Source: Myxococcales bacterium (GTDB lineage: Bacteria > Myxococcota_A > Polyangia > Polyangiales > Houyiibacteriaceae). Taken from it: a stretch of 64,000 nt of DNA. Location: NCBI GenBank assembly GCA_029861865.1, contig JAOTYL010000009.1, positions 105,067 to 169,066 on the forward strand. The letters run 5' to 3'. The notes beneath the pieces are model-generated. The model was not told the DNA's origin. It saw nothing but the letters and a program-made list of their open reading frames with translations, and did no database searches. Positions 17,636 through 25,232 of the stretch are shown in pieces (the stretch's first letter is position 1; every line of letters starts with the position of its first letter). A program made the position numbers and the translations under genes.

Positions 17636-17693
17636 AGTCGAAAAGCCTGTGGTGAACCACTTCGCCGATCGTGAATTTGGGTTTGTTCGACAA
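17636..17693 (-). pseudogene. N-terminal stub of an HspQ/YccV-like protein
   Basis: A TTG-started frame reads SNKPKFTIGEVVHHRLFDS, which closely follows the beginning of the hemimethylated-DNA-binding/HspQ family (KFxIGxVVxHxLFD). After residue ~20 the similarity stops; the same strand then runs into the ABM fragment in another frame. The 17117-17850 region thus holds two gene remnants and no intact gene. Confidence 0.5.
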
Positions 17694-17850
17694 CTGACTT
17701 CTTTATGTGGGCGAGACAAGGAAAGGAAGCGGCGGATCTCCGATCCTGCGCCTCGGGAATGAAATGATCCAACTCATAGTTCACACCCGAGAAGTGGGCC
17801 AAAATCAATGGCACCGATGAGGGCCATTCCGGAACTTGTGCTAACTTCGA

Positions 17851-18930
17851 ATGATGCAACCCGTGAGATGTATCTGGCGTATCGTTTTCGTTTTGTCTTT
17901 CGTGCTTCTCGTTACCGAGCAACCGGCCGGTGCGCAGCCGATGGCTACCTACGAGCCTGACCGCGACAATACGATCTACGAAGAGAACGAGAACAGCAAC
18001 GGCGCTGGCCTGACGGTCACCATCGGGCGAACCAGCGGAAACATGGGGACCCTTTCGCGCCGCGCCCTGCTTCGCTTCGACATCGCACCGGATTTGCCCA
18101 AAGGCGCGACAATCGATAGCGCAACCCTGACCATGGGCGTCCAAAGAGGAAACCCGGAGGCTCGGGACGCGAGTCTCTACCTGCTGACTGAAGACTGGGG
18201 TGAGGGGACTGGCGCATCGATGGGAGGGCAGGGCGTGCCCGCAACCGCCGGCGACGCGACTTGGACTTGCAGGTTCAGCGATGGGGCCGCTGGTTGTGTC
18301 AGTGGCGACGAGTGGTCATTTGCGGGGGGATCCTTCGTCGGCGCACCGTCCGCCACGGCAAGCGTGGGCGAGGAGGGCACCACGGTGAGCTGGAGCTCAG
18401 CGCAGATGGCAGCAGATGTTCAAGATTGGTTCGACACGCCTGACTCCAACCATGGATGGATCGTGATCGGCATCGAGGATGTCACGAGCACCTCGAAACA
18501 GCTGCACAGCCGCGAGGCAACCGAGCCACTCGACAGACCCGAGCTCGCGATCGAGTACAAATGCCCAGATTTCGACGACGACGGACACGAAAATGTCGTC
18601 TGTGGCGGGACGGACTGTGACGACGAAGACGACGCGATCAACCCCGATGCGCCAGAAGTTTGCGACGGGATCGACAACGACTGCGATCCAGCGACCGACG
18701 ACCAGGAGGCCTGCAACATGATGGGTACCGGCGGAGCCGGGGGCATGGGCGGAGCGGCAGGCATGGGCGGAGCGGCAGGTGTGGGCGGAGCCGCAGGCAT
18801 GGGCGGAACGACCGACGGGTCCGGTGGCGGTTGCGCGGTCGCACATCGAAGCCCTACCGCGATGAGCTGGCCGTTTGGACTTTCGCTCGCTGTCCTCCTC
18901 GCAGCACGCAGTAGACGGCGCGCCAGCTAG
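17851..18930 (+). CDS. DNRLRE-domain surface protein with MopE repeat and MYXO-CTERM
   Basis: 359 residues. Signal peptide (cleavage near AQPMA, residue 30); a DNRLRE/CBM96-like beta-sandwich (about 32-235) with the family-like opening YEPDRDNTIYEENEN, RALLRFDI and DVQDWFDTPDSNHGWIVIG; a MopE-type Ca/metal-binding run DGTDCDDEDDAINPDAPE..CDGIDNDCD (about 245-285); a GMGGAAG tandem linker; and a C-terminal Cys, hydrophobic helix and RSRRRAS (MYXO-CTERM-like). The layout indicates an outer-surface protein. Two start codons (17851, 17854) are adjacent. Confidence 0.75.
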   Translation: MMQPVRCIWRIVFVLSFVLLVTEQPAGAQPMATYEPDRDNTIYEENENSNGAGLTVTIGRTSGNMGTLSRRALLRFDIAPDLPKGATIDSATLTMGVQRGNPEARDASLYLLTEDWGEGTGASMGGQGVPATAGDATWTCRFSDGAAGCVSGDEWSFAGGSFVGAPSATASVGEEGTTVSWSSAQMAADVQDWFDTPDSNHGWIVIGIEDVTSTSKQLHSREATEPLDRPELAIEYKCPDFDDDGHENVVCGGTDCDDEDDAINPDAPEVCDGIDNDCDPATDDQEACNMMGTGGAGGMGGAAGMGGAAGVGGAAGMGGTTDGSGGGCAVAHRSPTAMSWPFGLSLAVLLAARSRRRAS

Positions 18931-19000
18931 AGCTTGTTCGACCGTGGCCCGCTGCCCTATTGTCGCGGCCAAGCCCGCTACTGCAGAGATCGCAGAGATC

Positions 19001-19045
19001 AACTCTGCGAGACTAAGACAGGGCGTTTGTAGTGACTATCAGCTC
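19001..19045. repeat. Intergenic repeat subfamily B, partial copy 2
   Basis: Only the 3' half of repeat B is present (AACTCTGCGAGACTAAGACA to CAGCTC), with near identity to the other copies. The rest of the 18931-19284 gap contains no gene or other structure I can support. Confidence 0.8.
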
Positions 19046-19284
19046 GTGATATCCGACGAGCAGACGATTGACCAAATCCAAGACCGCTACGGCCGCATCT
19101 GTGCGCGGCGCCGAATGCAGAGACTGCCGCCTCCGCGACGAGATTTGAGATTGGCCGTCTCTGCTGTGGTCTTTGAGCAACAGTCCGTGAGCGCCTGGTT
19201 CACAGGTCTTGAGCCTGGCTTCGTTTCGCACGCAGATCGACTGACTTTGTTGTTGGCTGGCATTTTGCAGATTGAAGACCGTAC

Positions 19285-19923
19285 ATGGTCCGCGTCGGAA
19301 CGATCCTTTTTCTTGTGACGATGTTGGCAGTCACCGAGGCCCACGCCGAGGCCCCAGCGACGGTCGAGTCGAGTCATGTCACGTCGCTGCGAGCTCCGCG
19401 GCTTGCCGTCGGGCTGCTCTCGTTCGAAGCCGGTGCGTTCTCCATCGCCACCATCGGGCTTTTCGCGGCAGCGATTGCGGAGGCTGCTACTCCGTGTGGC
19501 CCTTCTGATACCGTTTGCGATATCGCTCCCGCCCTTGCTGGACTCGGTGTGGCGGGCCTCGCACTGTCATCGTGGTCGATCGTTGTGCTGGTTCACTCGG
19601 TCCGCGAGCTACGGTGGCGTCGCGAGGGCGCGTATGACAACGCTCGGTCCATGATCTTCAATCGCCTGATGATTTCGTATGACGCGATTTTGCCTCTCGT
19701 TTACTTCGCGGCCATCACCCCTGTCTACGTCAACTTGTCGGAGGGGGAACGGTTCTCAGCAGGTTCCGGCATTGCCTTGGGAGGGGTGACAGCGCTTGCT
19801 GGGCTTCATCTCTGGTCGCTCGTACTCAACGCCAAAGAACTCAAACGCCGTAAGCGCCTCGGGACGGCCTTCGTGGAAACCGCTCGCGGCCCATACTTCA
19901 CTGGAACCGGGGTGCGATGGTAG
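19285..19923 (+). CDS. Membrane protein of unknown function
   Basis: 212 residues. A likely cleavable signal peptide (ends near AHAEA, residue 22) is followed by about four hydrophobic helices (about 47-67, 82-105, 130-147, 163-182) with basic cytoplasmic loops RELRWRREG and KELKRRKRLG. One CGPSDTVCD loop may form a disulfide. No family recognised. It stands alone between repeat B copies 2 and 3. Confidence 0.6.
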   Translation: MVRVGTILFLVTMLAVTEAHAEAPATVESSHVTSLRAPRLAVGLLSFEAGAFSIATIGLFAAAIAEAATPCGPSDTVCDIAPALAGLGVAGLALSSWSIVVLVHSVRELRWRREGAYDNARSMIFNRLMISYDAILPLVYFAAITPVYVNLSEGERFSAGSGIALGGVTALAGLHLWSLVLNAKELKRRKRLGTAFVETARGPYFTGTGVRW

Positions 19924-20040
19924 CAGCTGATAGTCGAACCTCTGAACGTTCTCACGTTGGACCACAGGAGGCCGCAGTCGTGGGATGGTTCGCCCGCCTG
20001 TATGTTGAGTCACAGCTCATCTCAACTACGCCCGGTCTAA

Positions 20041-20126
20041 CTCACTCAGGCTCCTGAATTGCGCAGAACGTCTTATAAGTAAACTCTGCGAGACTAAGAC
20101 GGGGCGTTTGTAGTGACTATCAGCTC
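20041..20126. repeat. Intergenic repeat subfamily B, copy 3
   Basis: 86-bp copy nearly identical to 9647-9731. It ends 38 bases before the start codon of the hemolysin-III gene and therefore occupies its promoter region. Confidence 0.85.
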
Positions 20127-20163
20127 GTCGCGGTGACTCCGTGGCCTGAGCGTGCCAGGGACA

Positions 20164-20808
20164 ATGATGGTCGCGCGAGGGAAAAAGCCGACGGCTCGTG
20201 GTTGGTCGCACGCCATCGCGGCGGTGATTGCGCTCGTCTTTAGCATCGCGATGGCAATGAGGGTGTCGGCGAATGTTGAGCACGTGCTCAGCGTCGTCGT
20301 TTTTGGCGCCAGCATGGTTCTGCTTTTTTCGATGAGCGCGGTTTACCATTTAGGCCGCTACTCGGACGGGCTGCGCCTAACGCTTCGGGCCATCGACCAC
20401 TCAAACATTTATCTTCTCATCGCGGGGACGTACACGCCGATCATCGTGATCGGTCTTGAAGGATGGCAGAAGACCGTAAGTCTTTGGTTGATCTGGATCC
20501 TCGCGGTCGCGGGCGTTGTCTTCTCGGTCTTCGTGCGAGAGTCACCGCGCTGGGTCCGATTTGGCCTTTACATCGCGATGGGTTGGTTCTCGCTCTTCAT
20601 CATTCCAGCCCTGTACAAAACGCGCGGCTCAGAACCCGTCGCCCTTATGGTCTGCGGCGGCGTACTCTACTCCGTAGGCGCGATCGTCTACGCATTCAAA
20701 AAACCCGATCCCTGGCCCGACACATTCGGCTTCCACGAGATCTTCCACGCGTTTGTCATCGCAGGTTGCGCGTGTTTCGCAGCGACGATTTGGATCTGGC
20801 TGCTCTAG
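20164..20808 (+). CDS. Hemolysin III / PAQR-like membrane protein
   Basis: About 214 residues with seven hydrophobic helices. The conserved PAQR/Hly-III motifs are present: SAVYHLGR, RAIDHSNIYLLIAGTYTP and the C-terminal HEIFHAFVIAG, whose Ser, Asp and His residues form the intramembrane zinc-binding hydrolase-like site. Bacterial members (TrhA/YqfA) act in membrane-fluidity and energy homeostasis. ATG 20164 or 20167 is the start; the upstream GTG at 20152 is less likely. Confidence 0.85.
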   Translation: MMVARGKKPTARGWSHAIAAVIALVFSIAMAMRVSANVEHVLSVVVFGASMVLLFSMSAVYHLGRYSDGLRLTLRAIDHSNIYLLIAGTYTPIIVIGLEGWQKTVSLWLIWILAVAGVVFSVFVRESPRWVRFGLYIAMGWFSLFIIPALYKTRGSEPVALMVCGGVLYSVGAIVYAFKKPDPWPDTFGFHEIFHAFVIAGCACFAATIWIWLL

Positions 20809-20850
20809 ACCGCTGGTTTCTCCGCGACGACCGCACACCACAAGGAAACA

Positions 20851-21081
20851 TCACATGGCGGACGTCTCCTGGAAGTCGATCTTCAAGGCAACGTTGCCGC
20901 GGACGTGCCGGTTTTGATTTTCATCAAGGGCGGCTGCGGCGTCCTTGACACTCTTGACCTGCAGGTGGGGAACTTGGACCTTGCCGGCGTCAATGAGCGC
21001 TCCGATTTGCGCCAGCTCCTCGCCGTTTGGCGACACGAACACGAATGCCGATCGCACCTTTTTGGCCTTTGCTTTCTCTTC
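20851..21081 (-). pseudogene. C-terminal fragment of an MDR-type quinone oxidoreductase
   Basis: The minus strand encodes AFVFVSPNGEELAQIGALID, an LQVKSVKDAAAALDENQN stretch and HVRGNVALKIDF, the standard end of zinc-less NADPH:quinone oxidoreductases (medium-chain dehydrogenase/reductase). The GroES-like and NADP-binding parts, about 250 residues, are missing. Confidence 0.55.
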
Positions 21082-21353
21082 CGAAGGCGAGTCTACAATC
21101 GATACTGGCGAGAATCCGACCGGCGAGAATCCGACCGACGTTGACGCCAGGTGAAGGAGTCAAGCGTGTTCGTCGAACGGACTGAGGAGCTTCTTCGGGA
21201 GCTCACGGGGAGTTCATATCTACGAGGACTCGACCTACGGTGTACTCGGCCCTGTGGGCCTCTGTACTGCTCCTCCAGTACCTGGCGCAGCGACAGGCGG
21301 ACTGGAGTCATTGCAGGCTATACTCGCGGCTCTAGACATAAAGAGAACCGGTC
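21082..21353. other. Gene-free stretch with a 15-bp tandem duplication
   Basis: GGCGAGAATCCGACC occurs twice in tandem at 21107-21136. Beyond that I find no gene. A weak plus-strand frame from 21151 has no family features. Confidence 0.4.
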
Positions 21354-21626
21354 ATGGGCGACATGAAAAAGGCAATGGACAATCCTGCGGCAGTTTTCGC
21401 GCAGCCCGAAGATGTTGTCGATGCACCACTCACCAAAGAGCAGAAGATCGCCATTCTGAAGAGCTGGGCCTACGACGCGAGGGAGCTCGAGGTCGCGGAG
21501 GAAGAAGGTATGGTCGGGACGTCGCAGAGCAAACTCCACCAGATCCTCGAGTCGCTCAAGAGCTTGGTGGGAGAGGTCGATGTGGAGCATCCCGGCCCGT
21601 CGAAACATCATCCACTGGGGGATTGA
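21354..21626 (+). CDS. Conserved hypothetical small protein
   Basis: 90 residues, acidic and helical. The text MKKAMDNPAAVFAQPEDVVD, LTKEQKIAILKSWAYDAREL and EVAEEEGM matches a small conserved proteobacterial family of unknown function, usually 70-95 residues. It precedes the ATC-hydrolase fusion by 35 bases in the same direction and may share its transcript. Confidence 0.65.
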   Translation: MGDMKKAMDNPAAVFAQPEDVVDAPLTKEQKIAILKSWAYDARELEVAEEEGMVGTSQSKLHQILESLKSLVGEVDVEHPGPSKHHPLGD

Positions 21627-21661
21627 GCGATGCGCGAGCTCCTCGAGCAAACGGGCTAAGT

Positions 21662-22762
21662 ATGGATGCGTTGTCAAGCCCGCGGACCGAGCCCCTCGAG
21701 TACGCGGTGGATCGAGACCCGCGGCTACGAGGCCGCCTGTTGCGACAATTCGATCGCGGTGTGACGACATTGCGGGATCTGCTAGCGGACCGCTACGGCG
21801 AAGAAGGCCTCGATGCGACGGTCGCCGAGGCTCGCGCGGAATACGAGGCGGTCATCGTTCGCTTGCCGTGGATCGGCGGCTCGGCAAACCCTCGCTCATT
21901 CAATCTGTACGGATCGGCAGTGTGGCTAGCGCTCTGGAGAGTTCTCGAACCACGAGGGCTGACACTCGACGAGGCGCGCGGGCTGTTTTGCGAGATGTTC
22001 ACGGCGTACTGGTCGCGCTACCCCCGCGTCCTCGCGCGCCTCTACGGACGCGTCCGCATGGGCCCGGCGAACCAGAAGAAGGTGAGCCGGCTCGCCATCG
22101 CGTCTCAGCAACGCACCAACCCGAATGATTATGTCTCCCGATTCGTCCCAGGCGAGCCGGGCAGGTTCGACTACGGTATCGACTTCGTCGAATGCGCGAT
22201 CATCAAGTTCCTGCGCGCCGAAGGGGCCGAGGAGCTCGCCCCCGTGCTGTGCGAGCTCGACTGGCCGCTCACCGAACTAATCGGCATCGAGCTAATGCGC
22301 ACGACGACGCTTGCGGAAGGTGGGGAGCGCTGTGACTTTCGCTTCCGGCGGCCAGGTGCTTCCGATGTCGGCATCCCACGCGCATCGCTCGCCGCTTTGT
22401 TCGCGCACGGTCTTGTCGGCTGGGCTGCTTGTGCGGCGCTCATGGGCGGGCTGCTCGCGACGGTGTCGCTCACGACAGCGCTCACGGCGCACGCCGTTGG
22501 GGCGCCGATCATCTTTGCAGCCGTCACCGCGCATCTGTTTCTCCGGAGCGGCGCTCGCCCTCCGATCATCGTCGCCACCATCTTTACTGCGATCGTGATC
22601 ACGCTCGACGCCCTCATCGTTGCGTGGCTGATCCAGCGGAGCTTCGAGATGTTCTCGAGCGTGCTTGGGACTTGGTTGCCCTTCGCTTTGATCTTTGTTT
22701 CGACATTCGTGACGGGGAGCCTGCTTTGGCGTCGTCAGGCCATTACGCCGTCTGCATCGTAG
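21662..22762 (+). CDS. ATC hydrolase-like domain fused to a four-helix membrane domain
   Basis: 366 residues. Residues about 20-240 resemble L-2-amino-thiazoline-4-carboxylic acid hydrolase (ATC_hydrolase) proteins: LPWIGGSANPRSFNLYGSAV, the FDYGIDFVECAIIKFL segment and TTTLAEGGERCDFRF. Residues about 252-360 contain four membrane helices (GLVGWAACAALMGGLLATV, AVGAPIIFAAVTAHLFL, FTAIVITLDALIVAWLI, SSVLGTWLPFALIFVSTF), resembling a small membrane-protein family that usually stands alone. I see one uninterrupted frame, so this is a fusion rather than two genes. ATG 21662 fits the domain start; the frame extends upstream without support. Confidence 0.65.
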   Translation: MDALSSPRTEPLEYAVDRDPRLRGRLLRQFDRGVTTLRDLLADRYGEEGLDATVAEARAEYEAVIVRLPWIGGSANPRSFNLYGSAVWLALWRVLEPRGLTLDEARGLFCEMFTAYWSRYPRVLARLYGRVRMGPANQKKVSRLAIASQQRTNPNDYVSRFVPGEPGRFDYGIDFVECAIIKFLRAEGAEELAPVLCELDWPLTELIGIELMRTTTLAEGGERCDFRFRRPGASDVGIPRASLAALFAHGLVGWAACAALMGGLLATVSLTTALTAHAVGAPIIFAAVTAHLFLRSGARPPIIVATIFTAIVITLDALIVAWLIQRSFEMFSSVLGTWLPFALIFVSTFVTGSLLWRRQAITPSAS

Positions 22763-22772
22763 AACCGGGACT

Positions 22773-23615
22773 GTGACAGTGCCGAACCGATTGACGATCG
22801 CGGAGTATGGGCGGCTGAATCACCGCGACGTGACGATCGGCGACCACCGGATCCACTACGTCGATGAAGGTGAGGGTTCTCCTTTGGTGCTCGTTCATGG
22901 AAGCCCGACCACCTCTGCCCTCTGGCGGCACCAGATTCCAACTCTGTCGAAGCAGTTCCGAGTGATCGCACCGGATGTGTTGGGCTTTGGCAAGTCCGTC
23001 GCGCCAGATGCCGGTGTTTCGTTTGCGCAGCAGGCAAACGCCCTTCGCGCGCTTCTCGATCACCTGCATATCGAGCGCTACAGCTTCGTCGGTCACGATT
23101 GGGGCGGACCGATCGGTGCAGCGTGTGCCGCGCAACGTCCGGAACAGGTTCATCGGTGGGCATTGATCAACACGACAGTCCGCCCGACCTATCGGCCGCC
23201 TTGGTACTGGAAACCATTCACGGCGCCGCTCACCGGCCCTTTGCTGCTCGTTCGGGCCAACCTTTGGGGACGAAATCTCGAGCAAATGATGAAGGCAGCG
23301 TCCGACCCCGAAATCGCTGCGCACTACCTCGCAGCCAGTCAGCACATCGGCAACAGGCGCACCTTTCTCCGCCTCGAACGCTTAGAAGGTTACCGCGCGC
23401 TCATGCAGGGAGTGGTCGACGCGCTGCCATCCATGCCGAAAGACGCGCTGATCCTCTGGGGCACGCACGACGCCTATTTTAGAGAAGAGCACCGAGAGCT
23501 GAGGACGCTACTGCCCGAGAGCCGCCTCGTCATGCTCGAAGGTGGGGGTCACTTCCCGCAGGAAGACGCACCGGACGCCGTCACCGGCGAGCTGAATGCT
23601 TTCTTTTTGCCTTAA
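22773..23615 (+). CDS. Alpha/beta hydrolase, haloalkane dehalogenase-like
   Basis: 280 residues, GTG start. Oxyanion motif HGSPTTS (42-48); nucleophile elbow GHDWGG (D109, with the Trp that stabilises halide in dehalogenases); acid D233 in LILWGTHD; base H260 in GGGHFPQED. An Asp nucleophile restricts the family to haloalkane dehalogenases, epoxide hydrolases and fluoroacetate dehalogenases; the HGxPTxS-HDWGG pairing favours the first. Substrate unproven. It starts ten bases after the upstream stop, so the two are probably cotranscribed. Confidence 0.75.
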   Translation: MTVPNRLTIAEYGRLNHRDVTIGDHRIHYVDEGEGSPLVLVHGSPTTSALWRHQIPTLSKQFRVIAPDVLGFGKSVAPDAGVSFAQQANALRALLDHLHIERYSFVGHDWGGPIGAACAAQRPEQVHRWALINTTVRPTYRPPWYWKPFTAPLTGPLLLVRANLWGRNLEQMMKAASDPEIAAHYLAASQHIGNRRTFLRLERLEGYRALMQGVVDALPSMPKDALILWGTHDAYFREEHRELRTLLPESRLVMLEGGGHFPQEDAPDAVTGELNAFFLP

Positions 23616-23708
23616 TCCAACTGGGACTCCTCGACGTAGGGGTGTTTGAAGGGCGGATTTGAGCCGCTGGAACGAGACCCCAAACGTCACGAACGAGGAG
23701 AGCACATC

Positions 23709-24281
23709 ATGACTAAGCACACACTCAACGCGATTAGCCTTACGTTCCTTGCAATGGTTGCCGCTGCCTGCGGCGATGCCGGCATGGATCCCTTCGAGGA
23801 GGACCTCAACTTCGAGGAGCCCCCCGTTGACGAGCCCATCGTCGAGGACGTGATCGAGGATGAAGAAGAGCTGATCGCTCCCTTCGACAACGACAGCGCG
23901 GCCAACCCAGCGGTGGACGAGTTCCTGAGCATCACGGGCACCCGCGAGGTCGCCTACACCGACCAGATCTCGGCTGAAGATGGCGACAACGAAGACTTCG
24001 TCCAGTTCGAGCTTCCGAACAACAGCAATCCTAACCAGCGGATCGAAGTGGCCATCGACTGCGATGTCTATGGTGACCAAGACGTGTTTGCGCGCGTCGA
24101 GCTGCTCAATGTCGACGGGAACGACGCAACCCGCATCAACGGCCCCCCGATCGATTGCAACGAAGGTGTGTCCTTCGTCACGGTGCAGAATGACCAAGTG
24201 CAGTTGGCTCGCATCCACGTCCAGGGCGTCCCCCAAGAGCAGACGCTCGTCGAGTACACCATCCTCGTGACTGCTTTCTAA
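23709..24281 (+). CDS. Acidic lipoprotein
   Basis: 190 residues. The signal peptide ends at lipobox AAAC (about Cys21); a very acidic linker (residues 25-60, rich in EE/ED/DE) leads to a beta-rich domain with two Cys (IDCDVYGDQD and IDCNEGV) resembling a pre-peptidase C-terminal-like fold. GAGGAG lies upstream of ATG 23709. It is followed by the strong terminator at 24324-24351. Confidence 0.65.
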   Translation: MTKHTLNAISLTFLAMVAAACGDAGMDPFEEDLNFEEPPVDEPIVEDVIEDEEELIAPFDNDSAANPAVDEFLSITGTREVAYTDQISAEDGDNEDFVQFELPNNSNPNQRIEVAIDCDVYGDQDVFARVELLNVDGNDATRINGPPIDCNEGVSFVTVQNDQVQLARIHVQGVPQEQTLVEYTILVTAF

Positions 24282-24323
24282 CCGTATAGAACGCGCTGCG
24301 GCCCTCGGTCGCCAACTCCAATG

Positions 24324-24351
24324 CCGGCCCTCTTCGGAGGGCCGGTTTTTT
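24324..24351 (+). terminator. Rho-independent terminator
   Basis: Perfect stem CCGGCCCTC / GAGGGCCGG with a four-base loop and a following run of six T. It ends transcription of the acidic lipoprotein gene; the converging sigma-factor operon ends 25 bases further on. Confidence 0.85.
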
Positions 24352-24375
24352 GCGTCGCGGCGCACCACGCACGGA

Positions 24376-24651
24376 TCAGGACTTCGAGAGCCAGCTCCGC
24401 AGTCGGCTGAGGAAGCTTCCTTGTTCTCGGGCGATTTTCTTTTGGATCTTCCCGAGAGTCCTCGGAGGTGTTTCGAGCGGGTCGAAGCTCGAAGCGAGCG
24501 CCGTGATCGAATCCTGGAAGTCTCGGACGACCTTTTCGAGACTTGGGTCCGCCTGGAGCAGCGCCTGAAGCTCTTTTTCGTCTTCTTTCGACGCGGCGCC
24601 AGCCGCATGGAGGGCAGCGAGTAGCTCGGCTCGTTCTCTTTGATCATTCAT
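24376..24651 (-). CDS. Small soluble putative anti-sigma factor
   Basis: 91 residues, highly charged and helical (ERAELLAALHAAGAASKEDE, KVVRDFQDSITALASSFDPL), without a membrane helix. Its ATG overlaps the sigma-factor stop by four bases (ATGA), so it is translationally coupled to it. That position is where anti-sigma factors of ECF systems sit, and the N-terminal helices are compatible with an anti-sigma domain, but it lacks a zinc HxxxCxxC motif. Role inferred from context. Confidence 0.55.
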   Translation of the reverse strand: MNDQRERAELLAALHAAGAASKEDEKELQALLQADPSLEKVVRDFQDSITALASSFDPLETPPRTLGKIQKKIAREQGSFLSRLRSWLSKS

Positions 24652-25232
24652 GCGCGCATGCTTTGGTGAATGATAGGGAGCATGGCGCGCAAGGCACGCA
24701 TGCCCGCCAGAATCCGCGACTTCACCGTTCCGACCGGGAGGTTGAGCGTTTCGGCGATCTGGCCGTGCGACATGCCAAGAAAGTACGACAGCTCGAGGAC
24801 GGCACGTTGGTCTGCGTCGAGGGTCGCAAACGCCTGCCTCAGGGCTTGGTGCCAACGCGTGTTCGAGACGAGCACATCGGGTCGTCCGCGCTCAGTCTCG
24901 AGCGCATGCCGTTCGCTAAACTGCAACTGCCTATCCCCGTAGCGACGACTGCGCTTACGCAAAGCATCGAGGGCTCGACTTCGCGCGACGGTCACCACCC
25001 AGGCGACTACGCTGCCTCTCGAGCTGTCGTACTCGGCGGCGCGTCGCCAGAGTTCAACGAAGACCTCTTGCAAGATCTCCTCGGCCTCAGCCGGAGAGCC
25101 GAGCATCTTCGTCAATAGGGCGAGGACAGTGCTGCCATACTGGGCATAAAATGCGCTCAGCGGTTGCCCTGAGTCGCCGGCCGCCATCGCGGCGACCAGA
25201 TCGGCGGGGTCATTCGGCCGTGCTTCAGCCAT
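24648..25232 (-). CDS. ECF RNA polymerase sigma factor
   Basis: 194 residues. Region 2 (about 25-97) includes AEEILQEVFVELWRRA and the -10-recognition helix VVAWVVTVARSRALDALRKRSRR; region 4 (about 138-182) has LDADQRAVLELSYFLGMSHGQIAETLNLPVGTVKSRI, with a clear helix-turn-helix. It directs RNA polymerase to stress or envelope promoters. Its start overlaps the kinase gene's end by eight bases, and the anti-sigma overlaps its own stop. Confidence 0.85.
   Translation of the reverse strand: MAEARPNDPADLVAAMAAGDSGQPLSAFYAQYGSTVLALLTKMLGSPAEAEEILQEVFVELWRRAAEYDSSRGSVVAWVVTVARSRALDALRKRSRRYGDRQLQFSERHALETERGRPDVLVSNTRWHQALRQAFATLDADQRAVLELSYFLGMSHGQIAETLNLPVGTVKSRILAGMRALRAMLPIIHQSMRA

Noticed and set aside
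2913..20126. Repeats A/B as integron attC sites with a cassette array
   Set aside because: No paired RYYYAAC/GTTRRRY core sites are visible, genes lie on both strands and no integrase is present.
20145..20175. Weak likeness (ATIIVPGT on the minus strand) to the transposase N-terminus beside repeat B copy 3
   Set aside because: Only about eight residues match and they overlap the hemolysin-III start; chance cannot be excluded.
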